Assembly: GCF_001679785.1 (NCBI RefSeq)
Contig: NZ_CP016291.1
Coordinates: 124,001-188,000 of the forward strand
Origin: Rhizobium leguminosarum
Lineage (GTDB): Bacteria; Pseudomonadota; Alphaproteobacteria; Rhizobiales; Rhizobiaceae
Reading direction: 5' to 3'
DNA: 64,000 bases
Shown: positions 33,119-41,940 of the stretch, piece by piece
Numbering within the stretch: the stretch's first letter is position 1
How the letters are laid out: every line of letters starts with the position of its first letter
Notes under the pieces: generated by a model
The model's database searches: none
The model's input: the letters and a program-made list of their open reading frames with translations, nothing else
What the model was told of the DNA's origin: nothing
Position numbers and translations under genes: made by a program

Positions 33119-33898
33119 ATGCCATTCTCCGACTACAAGACCGCACTGGTGACCGGCGCATCTTCCGGTATCGGCGCAGCCGTGGTGGAGCGGTTCCGCC
33201 GGGAGAACATCGAGGTCCATGCGGTTGCCCGTAGCGCCGAAGCGTTGCAGCAGCTGGCCGCGCGGACGGGCTGCATCGCCCACGTCATCGACGTGACCGA
33301 CCGTCAGGCCATGGCAGAGCTCACACGTCGGGTGGAGTTCGATATTCTCGTCAACAATGCCGGTGTCGACCGGCCGAAGAAATTCCTGGAAGCTGACGAG
33401 GGCGATATCGATCTCATCGTCGACGTCAATCTCCGGGCGGTTCTGCACAGCTGCCGGCTGGTCGTGCCCGGCATGGTGGCGCGGGACCGCGGACATGTCA
33501 TCAACATCTCGTCGATTGCCGGCGCCTACAATTTCGGCGGCAACTCATCCTATCACGCCACCAAGGCAGGGGTGAGCATGCTGTCCAACCAGTTACGCGT
33601 CGACGCTTTCGGCAAGCGGGTACGGGTCACGGAAATCTGCCCCGGCCGGGTCGCCACTGACATTTTCAATCACGTCCATGGCGATGACCCCAGCATCCGC
33701 GAACGGTTCATCGACGGCTTCGAACTGCCGCAGGCGGCCGATATCGCCGACGCGATTGCCTTCGCCATAGCAGCCCCCGTCGCCGTCAACATCGGACATA
33801 TGGAGATCACCCCGACGCTGCAGGTCATGGGCGGGCTGCAGACGGCAAAGCCCCAGCCTTCGGCGAAGCCGGACCAATCCGGGGAGCCAAACCCGTGA
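33119..33898 (+). CDS. Short-chain dehydrogenase/reductase (SDR), first gene of an amino acid uptake operon
   Basis: 259-aa classical SDR of the YdfG/serine-dehydrogenase-like type. TGASSGIG is at 12-19, an Arg follows the second strand (AVARSAEAL, NADP preference), NNAG at 79-82, SSIAG near 131-135 and YHATK at Tyr145/Lys149. YdfG-type enzymes oxidise 3-hydroxy acids such as L-allo-threonine or serine. Coupling by 4 bases to the amino acid permease supports a hydroxy-amino-acid-like substrate (inference). A Pro/Lys-rich tail of about 20 residues follows the fold. Confidence 0.87.
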   Translation: MPFSDYKTALVTGASSGIGAAVVERFRRENIEVHAVARSAEALQQLAARTGCIAHVIDVTDRQAMAELTRRVEFDILVNNAGVDRPKKFLEADEGDIDLIVDVNLRAVLHSCRLVVPGMVARDRGHVINISSIAGAYNFGGNSSYHATKAGVSMLSNQLRVDAFGKRVRVTEICPGRVATDIFNHVHGDDPSIRERFIDGFELPQAADIADAIAFAIAAPVAVNIGHMEITPTLQVMGGLQTAKPQPSAKPDQSGEPNP

Positions 33899-34602
33899 GC
33901 GGTTTCGACCTTTCGGCAATCCTCGGAAATCCGGAATATACCGCCATGCTGCTGCATGGCATCGAGATGACATTCATCATCTATGCCGGCTCCTGGTCTA
34001 TGGCGATGGCGCTGGCACTTCTGCTGCTGGCGCTGCGTTTGTCACCCTTTCGTTTCGGCGATCCGTTAGTTGCCACTTACGTCTCTTACCACAGGAACGT
34101 CCCCACCCTGGTTCAGCTGATGCTGTGGTACTTCGGGATTTTCACGCTAATGCCGAGCGGAGTAGCCGAATGGCTGGCCGTCCATAATGCCGAGGCCATC
34201 TTTGCGGTGATCGGGCTCGGGCTTTGCCAGGCGGCCTACTTCAGCGAAGATCTTCGTTCGGGCGTGCGCTCGGTCAGCCCCGGCCAGATGCAGGCCGCCC
34301 GCGCGCTTGGCCACGGCTACGTCTCGGCGATGCGTTTCGTCATCATGCCGCAAGGCGTGCGCAACGCGCTGCCGCCGCTCATCAATCACAGCGTTTCCCT
34401 GTTCAAGAACAGCAGTCTCGCCGTCGTCATCGGAGCCTCGGAGCTGACGCATGCCGTCAAGGAAATCGAGAACCTCAGCTTCCGGACCTTCGAGATCTAC
34501 CTGATCGGCACGGTTCTCTACCTCTTCTTCTCGCTCGTGATCATGAGCATCGGCGCCTATCTGTCGATGCGCGCTGATCCTGCCAGGAGCGCGCGCGCAT
34601 GA
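33895..34602 (+). CDS. Polar amino acid ABC transporter permease
   Basis: 235-aa permease of the HisM/GltJ type. It starts with GTG (GTGA overlap with the SDR stop) and has five hydrophobic segments from about residue 22. Landmarks are YHRNVPTLVQLMLWYFGIF and the EAA-like loop GQMQAARALGHGYVSAMRFV, followed by MPQGVRNALPPLINHSVSLF. It pairs with the second permease directly downstream. Confidence 0.92.
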   Translation: MSGFDLSAILGNPEYTAMLLHGIEMTFIIYAGSWSMAMALALLLLALRLSPFRFGDPLVATYVSYHRNVPTLVQLMLWYFGIFTLMPSGVAEWLAVHNAEAIFAVIGLGLCQAAYFSEDLRSGVRSVSPGQMQAARALGHGYVSAMRFVIMPQGVRNALPPLINHSVSLFKNSSLAVVIGASELTHAVKEIENLSFRTFEIYLIGTVLYLFFSLVIMSIGAYLSMRADPARSARA

Positions 34603-35357
34603 TCCACGACATGATCGCCATCGTCCAAGACTACTGGTTGCTGCTGCTGATTGGCCAATATCCGAACGGCCCGCTTGGCGGGCTCGCCAATACGCTGATC
34701 CTTTCGGCGCTCAGCATCGCTCTCGCCTTTCCGGTCAGCATCCTGTTCGCTTTAGCGCGGCTCTCCAGGTCGCCGCTGCTGCGCTGGCCGGTCACGGCAC
34801 TGGTCTATTTCACCAGGGGCGTGCCGCTCTTGATGCTCATCCTGTGGAGCTATTTCCTCGTTCCGCTGCTGACCGGCGCTGATGTGCCGAGCTTCGTCAC
34901 GATGCTGACGACGCTCGTGGTCTATCAAAGCGCGTTCCTGAGCGAAGTCGTCCGTGCCGGCATCGTTGCGCTCGGACCGGGCCAGATGGACGCAGGGCGT
35001 GCGCTTGGTCACGGTTATTTAGGTGCGATGCGCTTCATCATCCTGCCGCAGGCGCTCTACAACATGATCCCGAGCATCATCTCCACCTTCGTCTCGACGA
35101 TCAAGGACACGACGCTCGGCTACGTGATCAACGTGCCGGACCTGACCTTTGCCGCAAGCCAGGTCAACAACCAGCTCCTGACGCAGCCTTTCCAGGTCTT
35201 CCTCATTCTGGCGATCGTCTACTTCGCCATCTGCTGGACGCTCACCTACTTCGCAAATCGCCTTGAGCGAAGCATCACGCGGCGGCGGGCGGGACTTTCC
35301 AACCTTCCTGCCGCCGCCTTGGTCGCGCCATCGAAAATCATATCGGAGCAGCTATGA
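34599..35357 (+). CDS. Polar amino acid ABC transporter permease
   Basis: 252-aa HisQ/GltK-type permease. Landmarks are [37 protein letters not shown], the EAA-like [20 protein letters not shown] and [20 protein letters not shown]. It overlaps both neighbouring genes by 4 bases, so the whole transporter is translationally coupled. A basic C-terminal tail ([10 protein letters not shown]) faces the cytoplasm. Confidence 0.92.
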   Translation: MIHDMIAIVQDYWLLLLIGQYPNGPLGGLANTLILSALSIALAFPVSILFALARLSRSPLLRWPVTALVYFTRGVPLLMLILWSYFLVPLLTGADVPSFVTMLTTLVVYQSAFLSEVVRAGIVALGPGQMDAGRALGHGYLGAMRFIILPQALYNMIPSIISTFVSTIKDTTLGYVINVPDLTFAASQVNNQLLTQPFQVFLILAIVYFAICWTLTYFANRLERSITRRRAGLSNLPAAALVAPSKIISEQL

Positions 35358-36118
35358 CCATGTCAGTTTCAGCACAGGAATTGCAGACGATCCGCCTTTC
35401 GCAGGTTTGCAAGAGCTACGGCGACTATCCGGTCCTGAAGGATATCGATGCGCAGGTCTCGCGCGGCGAAGTCGTGGTCATCTGCGGGCCGTCCGGTTCG
35501 GGAAAATCGACGCTGATCCGCACGATCAATCGCCTAGAGGAGATCAACAGCGGATCGATCACGCTCGACGGGCAAAACATCCACGCCGCCATGCGGGCAA
35601 AGGAACTCAATGCGCTGCGCAGCCGGATCGGCTTCGTGTTTCAGAACTTCAACCTGTTTCCGCACCTGTCGGTCGTCGAAAACGTCTCGATGTCGCCGAT
35701 CCGGGTGAAAGGCGTGGCGCCGGATGTTGCTGAGGACAAGGCCCTCACGCTTCTCGATCGGGTCGGTCTGGCCGACAAGGCGCGGGCCTATCCCGGTCAG
35801 TTGTCGGGCGGCCAGCAGCAGCGGGTGGCAATCGCCCGCGCCCTTGCCATGGAACCGCCGGTGATGCTGTTCGACGAGCCGACCAGCGCGCTCGATCCTG
35901 AAATGGTCGGCGAAGTGCTGGCCGTCATGAAGAGCCTGGCGTCCGAAGGCATGACCATGCTGTGCGTCACCCACGAAATGGGTTTCGCGCGTGACGTCGC
36001 GGATCGGGTCTGGTTCATCGATGCCGGCCAGATCCTCGAAATGGCGACGCCTGAGGAATTTTTCAACAATCCAAGCCATCCCCGGGCGCAGCGATTCCTC
36101 GCTGATCTCAGGCATTGA
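35354..36118 (+). CDS. Polar amino acid ABC transporter ATPase (GlnQ type)
   Basis: 254-aa ATPase. Walker A is [10 protein letters not shown]-loop [14 protein letters not shown], signature [16 protein letters not shown], Walker [21 protein letters not shown] and switch [11 protein letters not shown]. This is the complete PAAT pattern (HisP/GlnQ). The ATG overlaps the permease stop. The C-terminus ends with the usual [10 protein letters not shown] block. Confidence 0.94.
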   Translation: MTMSVSAQELQTIRLSQVCKSYGDYPVLKDIDAQVSRGEVVVICGPSGSGKSTLIRTINRLEEINSGSITLDGQNIHAAMRAKELNALRSRIGFVFQNFNLFPHLSVVENVSMSPIRVKGVAPDVAEDKALTLLDRVGLADKARAYPGQLSGGQQQRVAIARALAMEPPVMLFDEPTSALDPEMVGEVLAVMKSLASEGMTMLCVTHEMGFARDVADRVWFIDAGQILEMATPEEFFNNPSHPRAQRFLADLRH

Positions 36119-36149
36119 TACCAATCACCAAAAACAAAGGAGAACAGCA

Positions 36150-36986
36150 ATGAACTGGAAATGCCTAACCCTCACCGTCGCATTTGCCGGCATGGCGGCG
36201 GCCTTGCCCGCACAAGCCGATCAGCTCGACAACATCATCTCGGCGAAAACCTTGCGCTGCGCGACGTTCGCCGACGTTCCTCCCTTCGCTTCGCCCGATC
36301 CGAAGACCCGCGAAATGGCCGGTTTCGACGTCGACCTCTGCGGCGCCATCGCCAAGGAGTTGGGCGTCAAGGCTGAAATCAAGCCAGTTTCGGTCGAGGC
36401 GCGCGTGCCCGAGGTCAAGCTTGGCCGCGTCGACATCACCGTTGCCAACCTCGCCTATACTCTGAGCCGCGCCGAGCAGATCCAGTTCAGCGATCCCTAT
36501 TATCTCGCCAAGGAAATGCTGATCGTGCCGGCCGAAGATGCCGGCAAGAAGAAGGCCGACTATGCGGGCCAGCGCATCGCTTCGACCAAGGGTTCGACCT
36601 CCGAGATGTCGATCAAGCTCAACAAGTCCGACCCGCTGACCTTCCAGGATACCGCCTCTGCCTATCTCGCCGTCCAGCAGGGCAAGGCGCGCGGAATGGT
36701 GGCCAACACCATGACGACGACCAAGTTCGTCAATGAATCGAAGAGCAAGGGCAAGGAAATGCGGATGATCGAGGAGCCGATGCTGTATCAGCCGATCGGC
36801 ATCGGCATGGCCAAGGATCAGCCGGCGCTGACCGCCAAGATCAACGAGATCCTTCGCAAGCTCGACGCATCGGGCGAGATCAACAAGATCTGGGACAAGT
36901 GGCTCGGCCCGGATACCGAATACAAGATGACGCGCACCGACAAGGTCGTATCGCTCTCCGAGCTGAAGTTCGACCCGATCCCGTAA
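36150..36986 (+). CDS. Amino acid ABC transporter binding protein
   Basis: 278-aa periplasmic protein with a signal peptide (1-24, ending ALPAQA) and the SBP_bac_3 fold: KTLRCATFADVPPFASPDPK, MAGFDVDLCGAIAKELGVKA, ANLAYTLSRAEQIQFSDPYY. The binding-site strand reads VTVANLAYT-like, with no strictly conserved Arg typical of the glutamine group, so the ligand may be unusual. AAAGGAG lies before ATG 36150, 31 bases after the ATPase gene. Confidence 0.92.
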   Translation: MNWKCLTLTVAFAGMAAALPAQADQLDNIISAKTLRCATFADVPPFASPDPKTREMAGFDVDLCGAIAKELGVKAEIKPVSVEARVPEVKLGRVDITVANLAYTLSRAEQIQFSDPYYLAKEMLIVPAEDAGKKKADYAGQRIASTKGSTSEMSIKLNKSDPLTFQDTASAYLAVQQGKARGMVANTMTTTKFVNESKSKGKEMRMIEEPMLYQPIGIGMAKDQPALTAKINEILRKLDASGEINKIWDKWLGPDTEYKMTRTDKVVSLSELKFDPIP

Positions 36987-37077
36987 GCCGACCGGCAGCG
37001 GCACCATCCAATGACGACATCCAAACGAAATCAGACGGCGGGACATGCCCGCCGTCGGCCAACGATGGGAGGCATCC

Positions 37078-37752
37078 GTGATCCATATTAAAGATATCGC
37101 CGAACGGCCAAGCAAAGCCGATATCGACGCCGTTTCCAAATTTTCACCCGCGACGATCCATGAGGCCCAAGGGCGCCGCGGAGCCCTTTCCTCCCGCCTC
37201 AAGCCCGTCGACTATCGCATGAAACTGTGCGGTCCGGCCTTCACGGTGAAATGCGCGCCGCGTGACAACATCATGCTGCAGCTCGCCATCAACTACGCAA
37301 AGCCGGGCGATATCATCGTCGTATCGGCAGGTGAGTACGAAGAGGCCGGATCCTTCGGCGATGTGCTTGCCAATGCCTGCCTTGCAAAGGGTATCGGCGG
37401 CCTCGTGACCGACACCGGCGTGCGCGACACGCTTCAGCTGAGGGAGCTTGGCTTCCCCGTCTTCTCGCTCAGCGTCTGCATCAAGGGGACGGTGAAGGAA
37501 ACCATTGCGGCGGTGAACGACACGATCATCGTCGGCGGCGAAATCATCCATCCCGGCGACATCATCGCCGGCGATGCCGACGGCCTGGTGGTCGTGCGCC
37601 GCCAGGAAGCGCAGGACGTCGCCAGGCTGTCACAGGCCCGCGAAGATGCCGAGGCCGGCTATATCGCGGCGTATAAGCAAGGCAAATCGGTCATCGAGGT
37701 CAGCAATCTGGAACCGGTGCTGAAAGCCAAGGGCCTCGCCGTCGACATCTGA
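37078..37752 (+). CDS. RraA-like/4-hydroxy-4-methyl-2-oxoglutarate aldolase family protein
   Basis: 224-aa protein of the RraA/HMG-CHA aldolase fold. Motifs are TIHEAQGRRGALSSRLKPV, CGPAFTVKCAPRDNIMLQLA, the PGDIIVVSAGE strand, KGIGGLVTDTGVRDTLQLRE (the metal/substrate site, normally G-G-x-VxDGxxRD) and HPGDIIAGDADGLVVVRRQEA. In RraA-only relatives the aldolase acid/base residues differ; here an Arg-Asp pair (VRD) is kept, so aldolase or decarboxylase activity on an oxaloacetate-like acid is possible. I chose GTG 37078 because GGGAGG precedes it; the ATG at 37045 has no ribosome site. It is probably the last step encoded in the amino acid uptake operon. Confidence 0.85.
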   Translation: MIHIKDIAERPSKADIDAVSKFSPATIHEAQGRRGALSSRLKPVDYRMKLCGPAFTVKCAPRDNIMLQLAINYAKPGDIIVVSAGEYEEAGSFGDVLANACLAKGIGGLVTDTGVRDTLQLRELGFPVFSLSVCIKGTVKETIAAVNDTIIVGGEIIHPGDIIAGDADGLVVVRRQEAQDVARLSQAREDAEAGYIAAYKQGKSVIEVSNLEPVLKAKGLAVDI

Positions 37753-37864
37753 GACGGCACCGCAATAGCTATCAGCCTGGCACTTTACAAGGCGGCTGTC
37801 CTTTTCGGCCATCCGCATTATGCAAAAACGCTTCTAGGCAGGCGCCCCGCCTCCAAGATCGGCC

Positions 37865-37902
37865 TGGACACTATTATGGACACGTGTTCTATAAAATGGA
37901 CA
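37865..37902. promoter_or_regulatory. TGGACA repeats and near-palindrome before the 394-aa gene
   Basis: TGGACA occurs three times (37865, 37877, 37897) and the middle copy is part of the near-palindrome GGACACGTGTTC (37878-37889). The last repeat is 19 bases before the ATG. This looks like a regulator site and separate promoter control for the gene at 37921, but no regulator gene is adjacent. Confidence 0.45.
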
Positions 37903-37920
37903 GACTGACGGGAGCACGCC

Positions 37921-39105
37921 ATGCATCTTTCCATGTGGACTTACCCTTGGGATATCCAGGACCAGGGGCTCGACGCCTTTGCCGCCGAGCTTGACGGCCG
38001 CGCGGGCCTGAATACGGTCAGCCTGGCGACCTCCTATCACGCCGGCCGGTTCCTTCAGCCGCGCAGCCCGCGGCAGAAGGCCTATTTCCCCGAAGACGGG
38101 ACGGTCTACTTCCGGGCGGATGAAAGCCTGTGGCGGGATAAGCTGATCCGGCCGCTGATGGCGGGGAATGTCACTGAGCGCGGCGACATGCTGGAAGTGC
38201 TCGTCAAGGGACGCGAGGCGACGGGTCTCAAGGTCTCCTGCTGGACGGTCTGCCTGCACAATACCCGTCTCGGTATGCTGCATCCCGATCATGTGACGCG
38301 AAACGCCTTCGGCAATCCCAACTATTACAATCTTTGCCCCTCCAGCCCGGCGGCGCGGGCCTATGCCGTCACCCTTGTTCGCGACATTACGACGAACTAC
38401 CGGCCCGATATGATGGAACTCGAGAGCCCGAACTTCATGGGATTCGCGCACGAATACCATCACGAGAAAGACGGCGTCGGCCTGAACGCCGAAGATGATT
38501 TCCTGCTGTCGCTCTGCTTCTGCAACCATTGCTCGGCGCGTGCCGAAAAGGCCGGCGTGCCGGTCGAAGGCGCACGCCGGTCGGTGGCGCGCTTCATCGC
38601 GGAACTCTGCGAACGAGCTGTCCCGGAGCGACAATTCCCCGACTTCCCGGCAGCCGGCACCGATGCCTTTCGCGACCATCCCGATCTGCATGCCTACCTC
38701 ACCTGGCGCAGCGAACCGGTGACCAGCCTGATCGGTGAGATCAAGGCGGCCGCCGATCCGGCGACACGCATCGTGCTCATCGACCTGAAGGACGGATGGC
38801 TCGGCGGCGTCGATCTCGCAGCCGTCGGCAAGTTCTGCGACGGCGCAATCCTCTGCTGTTACGACATGGAACCGGATGCCGTCGCCGATGTCATCCGGAC
38901 CGGCCGGGCGGCAATCGGACCGGGAAAGTTTGTGGGCGTTGGCCTGCGCGTCTTCTATCCCGAAGTCAGCGGGCCGGCGGTGCTCGCCGCACGCGCCAAG
39001 GCTGCCGTCGACGCCGGCGCTGACGGCGTGAACTTCTACAATTACGGCCTGATACCGGCAAAGCGCCTCGACTGGGTCAAGGCAGCGGTCGACGCAATCA
39101 CTTAA
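37921..39105 (+). CDS. Orphan 394-aa TIM-barrel-like protein with CxCxxC motif
   Basis: I do not recognise this protein by name. It starts MHLSMWTYPWDIQDQGLDAF, and alternating beta/alpha segments suggest a TIM barrel: VSLATSYHAGRF, LKVSCWTVCLHNTRLGMLHP, NYRPDMMELESPNFMGFAHE, then LCFCNHCSARAEKAGV. The CFCNHC cluster follows the pattern seen in glycoside-hydrolase-like barrels in which CxCxxC closes a loop. A likely acidic pair is in MMELESPN and IVLIDLKDG. There is no signal peptide. It follows the RraA-like gene by 168 bases across a repeat-rich region, so it may have its own promoter. Function unknown; glycosidase, hydrolase or sugar-acid enzyme are all possible. Confidence 0.65.
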   Translation: MHLSMWTYPWDIQDQGLDAFAAELDGRAGLNTVSLATSYHAGRFLQPRSPRQKAYFPEDGTVYFRADESLWRDKLIRPLMAGNVTERGDMLEVLVKGREATGLKVSCWTVCLHNTRLGMLHPDHVTRNAFGNPNYYNLCPSSPAARAYAVTLVRDITTNYRPDMMELESPNFMGFAHEYHHEKDGVGLNAEDDFLLSLCFCNHCSARAEKAGVPVEGARRSVARFIAELCERAVPERQFPDFPAAGTDAFRDHPDLHAYLTWRSEPVTSLIGEIKAAADPATRIVLIDLKDGWLGGVDLAAVGKFCDGAILCCYDMEPDAVADVIRTGRAAIGPGKFVGVGLRVFYPEVSGPAVLAARAKAAVDAGADGVNFYNYGLIPAKRLDWVKAAVDAIT

Positions 39106-39355
39106 GCGGATCAGCGCTCCTCAGGATGCGATGGGTTCGGCGACCTGGATCAGGCAGTCGCCGGCCTGGCTGTCGCAGTGCAGCCTGTGGGAAATGACAA
39201 TACCGCTCTCGGCAAAGCGCAGCTCTTCCTCCGGCTGCTCCAGACGCTCCAGATCATGATACCATCCGGCAAGCTCACCGGCGGCAACGATGGCGCCGAG
39301 GGCGACGGCGGGCTCGAACCAGCCTCTGCGGTTCGCATAGATGCCCTGGCTATGC

Positions 39356-39363
39356 CTAGATAG
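39356..39363. repeat. Left copy of the IS target-site duplication
   Basis: CTAGATAG, repeated at 41023-41030 on the other side of the element (the following TG also matches, so up to 10 bp are shared). Only one copy is needed to restore the interrupted reading frame. Confidence 0.8.
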
Positions 39364-41022
39364 TGCCCGTCCACAAACGGTAAACCACTGAAATTATTGG
39401 AGGAATAGCGATATTGCGACGGGCAAAGCCCGGCGGTTTCAGGTATACTTTAGATCAAGCCATTGATTCTAAAGACAAACCCGCAACCGCCGGAGCCGAC
39501 AATGCGCCAAGAACGCACCGTCCAAGCCAATATATTCGATCTTTTCGCCGAACACGAGATCGGCCGCGAGCTGAAAGCCATGTCGCAATGGCTGGATGAG
39601 CATCGTGATCTGCTCGGGCTGGTAGCGCAGGACCTGCGCCGCCACGGCGTCAAGGAGACCGGCCGCGAGGGCCTGCCGGCGGAGGCCGTGCTGCGTTGCG
39701 CCCTGCTCAAACAACACCGTCAGTTGAGTTATGAGGAGTTGGCCTTTCATCTGGAAGATTCCGCCTCGTTCCGGGCCTTTGCCCGGCTGCCGTGGGGGTG
39801 GAACCCGAAGAAGTCGGTCTTGCACAAGACGATCAGCGCGATCCGGGCCGGGACCTTTGAAGCGATCAATCGCGTGCTGTTGACGAGCGCCCGGCAGGAC
39901 AAGGTGGAACGCGGCAAGGTCGTGCGCATCGACAGCACCGTCACTTCGGCGCTGATGCACGAACCGAGCGACAGTAGTCTTTTGTGGGACTGCGTGCGGG
40001 TGATGGTGCGGCTGTTGCAGCAGGCGGCTTCCTTGGGCAGCGCCATCTCATGGCACGATCACTGCCGCGCGGCGAAGAAGCGATCCCGGGCGATCCAATT
40101 TACCCGCGGTCGTCCGAAACGAGTTCAGCACTATCGCGCGCTGGTCAGGATCACGCGCACCACCTTGAGCTATCTCGAACAGGCGGCGGCGCAACTGCCC
40201 TTGGCGGCGGGCCCGGCGGTCGAACTCTGGCAGGCCCAACTCCGCCACTATAAGCCGCTGATCGAACGGATCATCGCCCAGACCGAGCGGCGGGTCCTGG
40301 CCGGCGAGGCGGTGCCGGCTGGCGACAAGCTGGTCAGTTTGTTCGAGCCGCATGCCGACATCATCGTCAAAGGCAGCCGCGACGTCGAGTATGGCCATAA
40401 GATCAATTTGACCACCGGCACAAGCGGGCTGATCCTCGACCTCGTCGTCGAAACCGGCAACCCGGCCGACAGCGAGCGCTTGCTGCCGATGCTGGAACGC
40501 CACATCGGCATCTGGGGCGAGGCGCCGCGTCAGGCGGCGGCCGACGGCGGCTATGCCAGCCGCGATAATTTGAGCCGAGCCAAAGCCTGGGGCATCTGCG
40601 ACATGGCCTTCCACAAGAAGTGCGGCCTCAGGATCGAAGACATGGTCAAGAGCCGCTGGGTCTATCGCAAGCTGCGCAACTTCCGCGCCGGCATCGAGGC
40701 CGGCATCTCCTGCCTCAAACGCGCCTACGGCTTGGGGCGCTGCACCTGGCGTGGGCTCGACCACTTCAAGGCTTATGTCTGGTCCTCGGTGGTCGCATAC
40801 AATCTCGCCCTCTTCGCCCGCCTCAGGCCGACCTGACATCCCATGTCGCCAGCCAAAACCGGACCGGCGTGACGCCGGCAGTTGCCAATGCGCGCATGTC
40901 CACCAGAAATCCTGGCCGCCGCAATTAGCACCCATGAGCCACACCGCATGGCTTCAAAGCGGCCACCAAGCGGAACCCAAGTGCGCTGCAAGCTCAAGAA
41001 AACCAGCGTTTATGGACGGAAA
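39364..41022 (+). mobile_element. Insertion sequence, 1,659 bp, one DDE transposase
   Basis: The ends are imperfect inverted repeats: left TGCCCGTCCACAAACG, right (inverted) TTTCCGTCCATAAACG, 13 of 16 positions equal. The single gene inside fills most of the element; about 185 bases after it are non-coding. Flanking 8-bp direct repeats (CTAGATAG) and the clean in-frame reconstruction of the target gene define both borders. It belongs with ISNCY/IS5-like elements by its transposase; I cannot name the exact element. Confidence 0.85.
39502..40836 (+). CDS. Transposase of the insertion sequence (DDE type, ISNCY/IS5-like)
   Basis: 444-aa transposase. A DUF772-like N-terminus (MRQERTVQANIFDLFAEHEI, then LRCALLKQHRQLSYEELAFH) precedes the catalytic core with the first Asp in VVRIDSTVTSALMH, the second in AAADGGYASRDNL and the Glu in RAGIEAGISCLKRAYGLGRC, a Y-x2-R/K-type ending. 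The frame is intact, so the element may still be active. ATG 39502 follows GGAG at good distance; the 13 codons upstream of it have no ribosome site. Confidence 0.88.
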   Translation: MRQERTVQANIFDLFAEHEIGRELKAMSQWLDEHRDLLGLVAQDLRRHGVKETGREGLPAEAVLRCALLKQHRQLSYEELAFHLEDSASFRAFARLPWGWNPKKSVLHKTISAIRAGTFEAINRVLLTSARQDKVERGKVVRIDSTVTSALMHEPSDSSLLWDCVRVMVRLLQQAASLGSAISWHDHCRAAKKRSRAIQFTRGRPKRVQHYRALVRITRTTLSYLEQAAAQLPLAAGPAVELWQAQLRHYKPLIERIIAQTERRVLAGEAVPAGDKLVSLFEPHADIIVKGSRDVEYGHKINLTTGTSGLILDLVVETGNPADSERLLPMLERHIGIWGEAPRQAAADGGYASRDNLSRAKAWGICDMAFHKKCGLRIEDMVKSRWVYRKLRNFRAGIEAGISCLKRAYGLGRCTWRGLDHFKAYVWSSVVAYNLALFARLRPT

Positions 41023-41030
41023 CTAGATAG
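41023..41030. repeat. Right copy of the IS target-site duplication
   Basis: CTAGATAG, matching 39356-39363. Read on the reverse strand it is CTATCTAG, which supplies codons Leu-Ser and the first two bases of Arg in the reconstructed deacylase. Confidence 0.8.
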
Positions 41031-41832
41031 TGAAAGTAGCTGCAACGGTCCCGGCTCGGCGAGCGGCACGCGCGACAGGACCGGATGCTTCACGATGCCG
41101 AGTGTGACGAGCAGCCGGTCGATCGCCGCCGCCGTGAAACCCATTGTTGCAGGCGTCACGGTGCCGCCGCCGCCGAATTCGCCGGAAAGACCGATGGTCC
41201 CGGCCCTTGCCGCAGCCCCCATCGATGTCGGTGCGGTCGGCCCGTTATCGGCGATGAAGGCATGCGCGGCACCCATGGTGCGCATCAGTGAAGCCGACCG
41301 TTCGAAACGGCCGGCATCGGCCTGCCGCTCGATCAGCGTGCAGGGCAGGTGGGTCATGGAGGTGCCTCCCGAATGCAGGTCGAGCACGACGTCATGGCGG
41401 GGAAAGAGCTCGTGTTCGAGGAAACGAGCGAGGCGCGCCGTCGGCGACCCGCTGGGATCGCCGGGAAACGCCCGATTGAGGTTGCCGCCGTCGAAGGGCG
41501 AGCAGCGCTTGGCCGCCATCACCGCCGGCAGGTTCGCCATCGGCAGGATGGTGACGGCGCCGCGGATTTCGGCGACATCAAGCAGGCGCATCAGCCTGCC
41601 GAGCTGGAGTTCGCCCTCATACTCGTCGCCATGGTTGCCGGCCATCAGCAGCAAAGACGGCCCCTCGCCATTTTTCAGACGAAGGATCGGAATGTGGATC
41701 TGATAATAGGGCGACCGGTCGATCGAATAGGGAATGGCGAGGTGGCCGGCCTGCCGGCCCTCGCGCGAAAAGTCGATCGGATTGACGAGACCGCTGTGCA
41801 TGATGTCTCCAGTGCGGGCAGTTGCGATGCCG

Positions 41833-41940
41833 TTATAGCGCCGCGCGTCTTTTTGAGACGCGCAAAGGACGCTGTAACACTTTCAACCTACGCATCGTGC
41901 TTTCCGAAAATCGAATCCGATTTTCGGGCCGATGCGCTAG
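41833..41940. repeat. RIME palindromic intergenic repeat, copy 2
   Basis: Complete element of about 108 bp. Palindrome 1 is GCGCGTCT-TTTTG-AGACGCGC (41843-41863), followed by AAAGGACGCTGTAACACTTT; palindrome 2 is CGAAAATCG-AATC-CGATTTTCG (41905-41926). It separates the split deacylase gene from the RidA gene within one transcription unit, so it is probably transcribed as double hairpins. Confidence 0.8.

Larger units (their letters stand above)
39121..41801 (-). pseudogene. Aspartoacylase/succinylglutamate desuccinylase-like gene split by an insertion sequence
   Basis: The N-terminal part (41801 down to 41023) encodes Zn-binding motifs GNHGDEYEG and DLHSGG, plus NLNRAFPGDPSG and LSGEFGGGGTV, as in the DoeB/SDS/aspartoacylase family. 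The C-terminal part (39357 down to 39121) reads SQGIYANRRGWFEPAVALGA and ends in the expected CLIQVAEPIAS. Removing the element at 39364-41022 and one copy of the 8-bp duplication restores one frame of 337 codons through LLSLSRHSQ. As it stands the frame stops 4 codons inside the element (SSFRP), leaving a truncated 263-aa product that keeps the metal ligands but lacks the C-terminal domain. It is the last gene of the reverse-strand operon, so upstream genes are not separated from their promoter. Confidence 0.85.

Noticed and set aside
40048..40944. Reverse-strand frame inside the insertion sequence
   Set aside because: Antisense shadow of the transposase gene; no ribosome site or recognisable protein.
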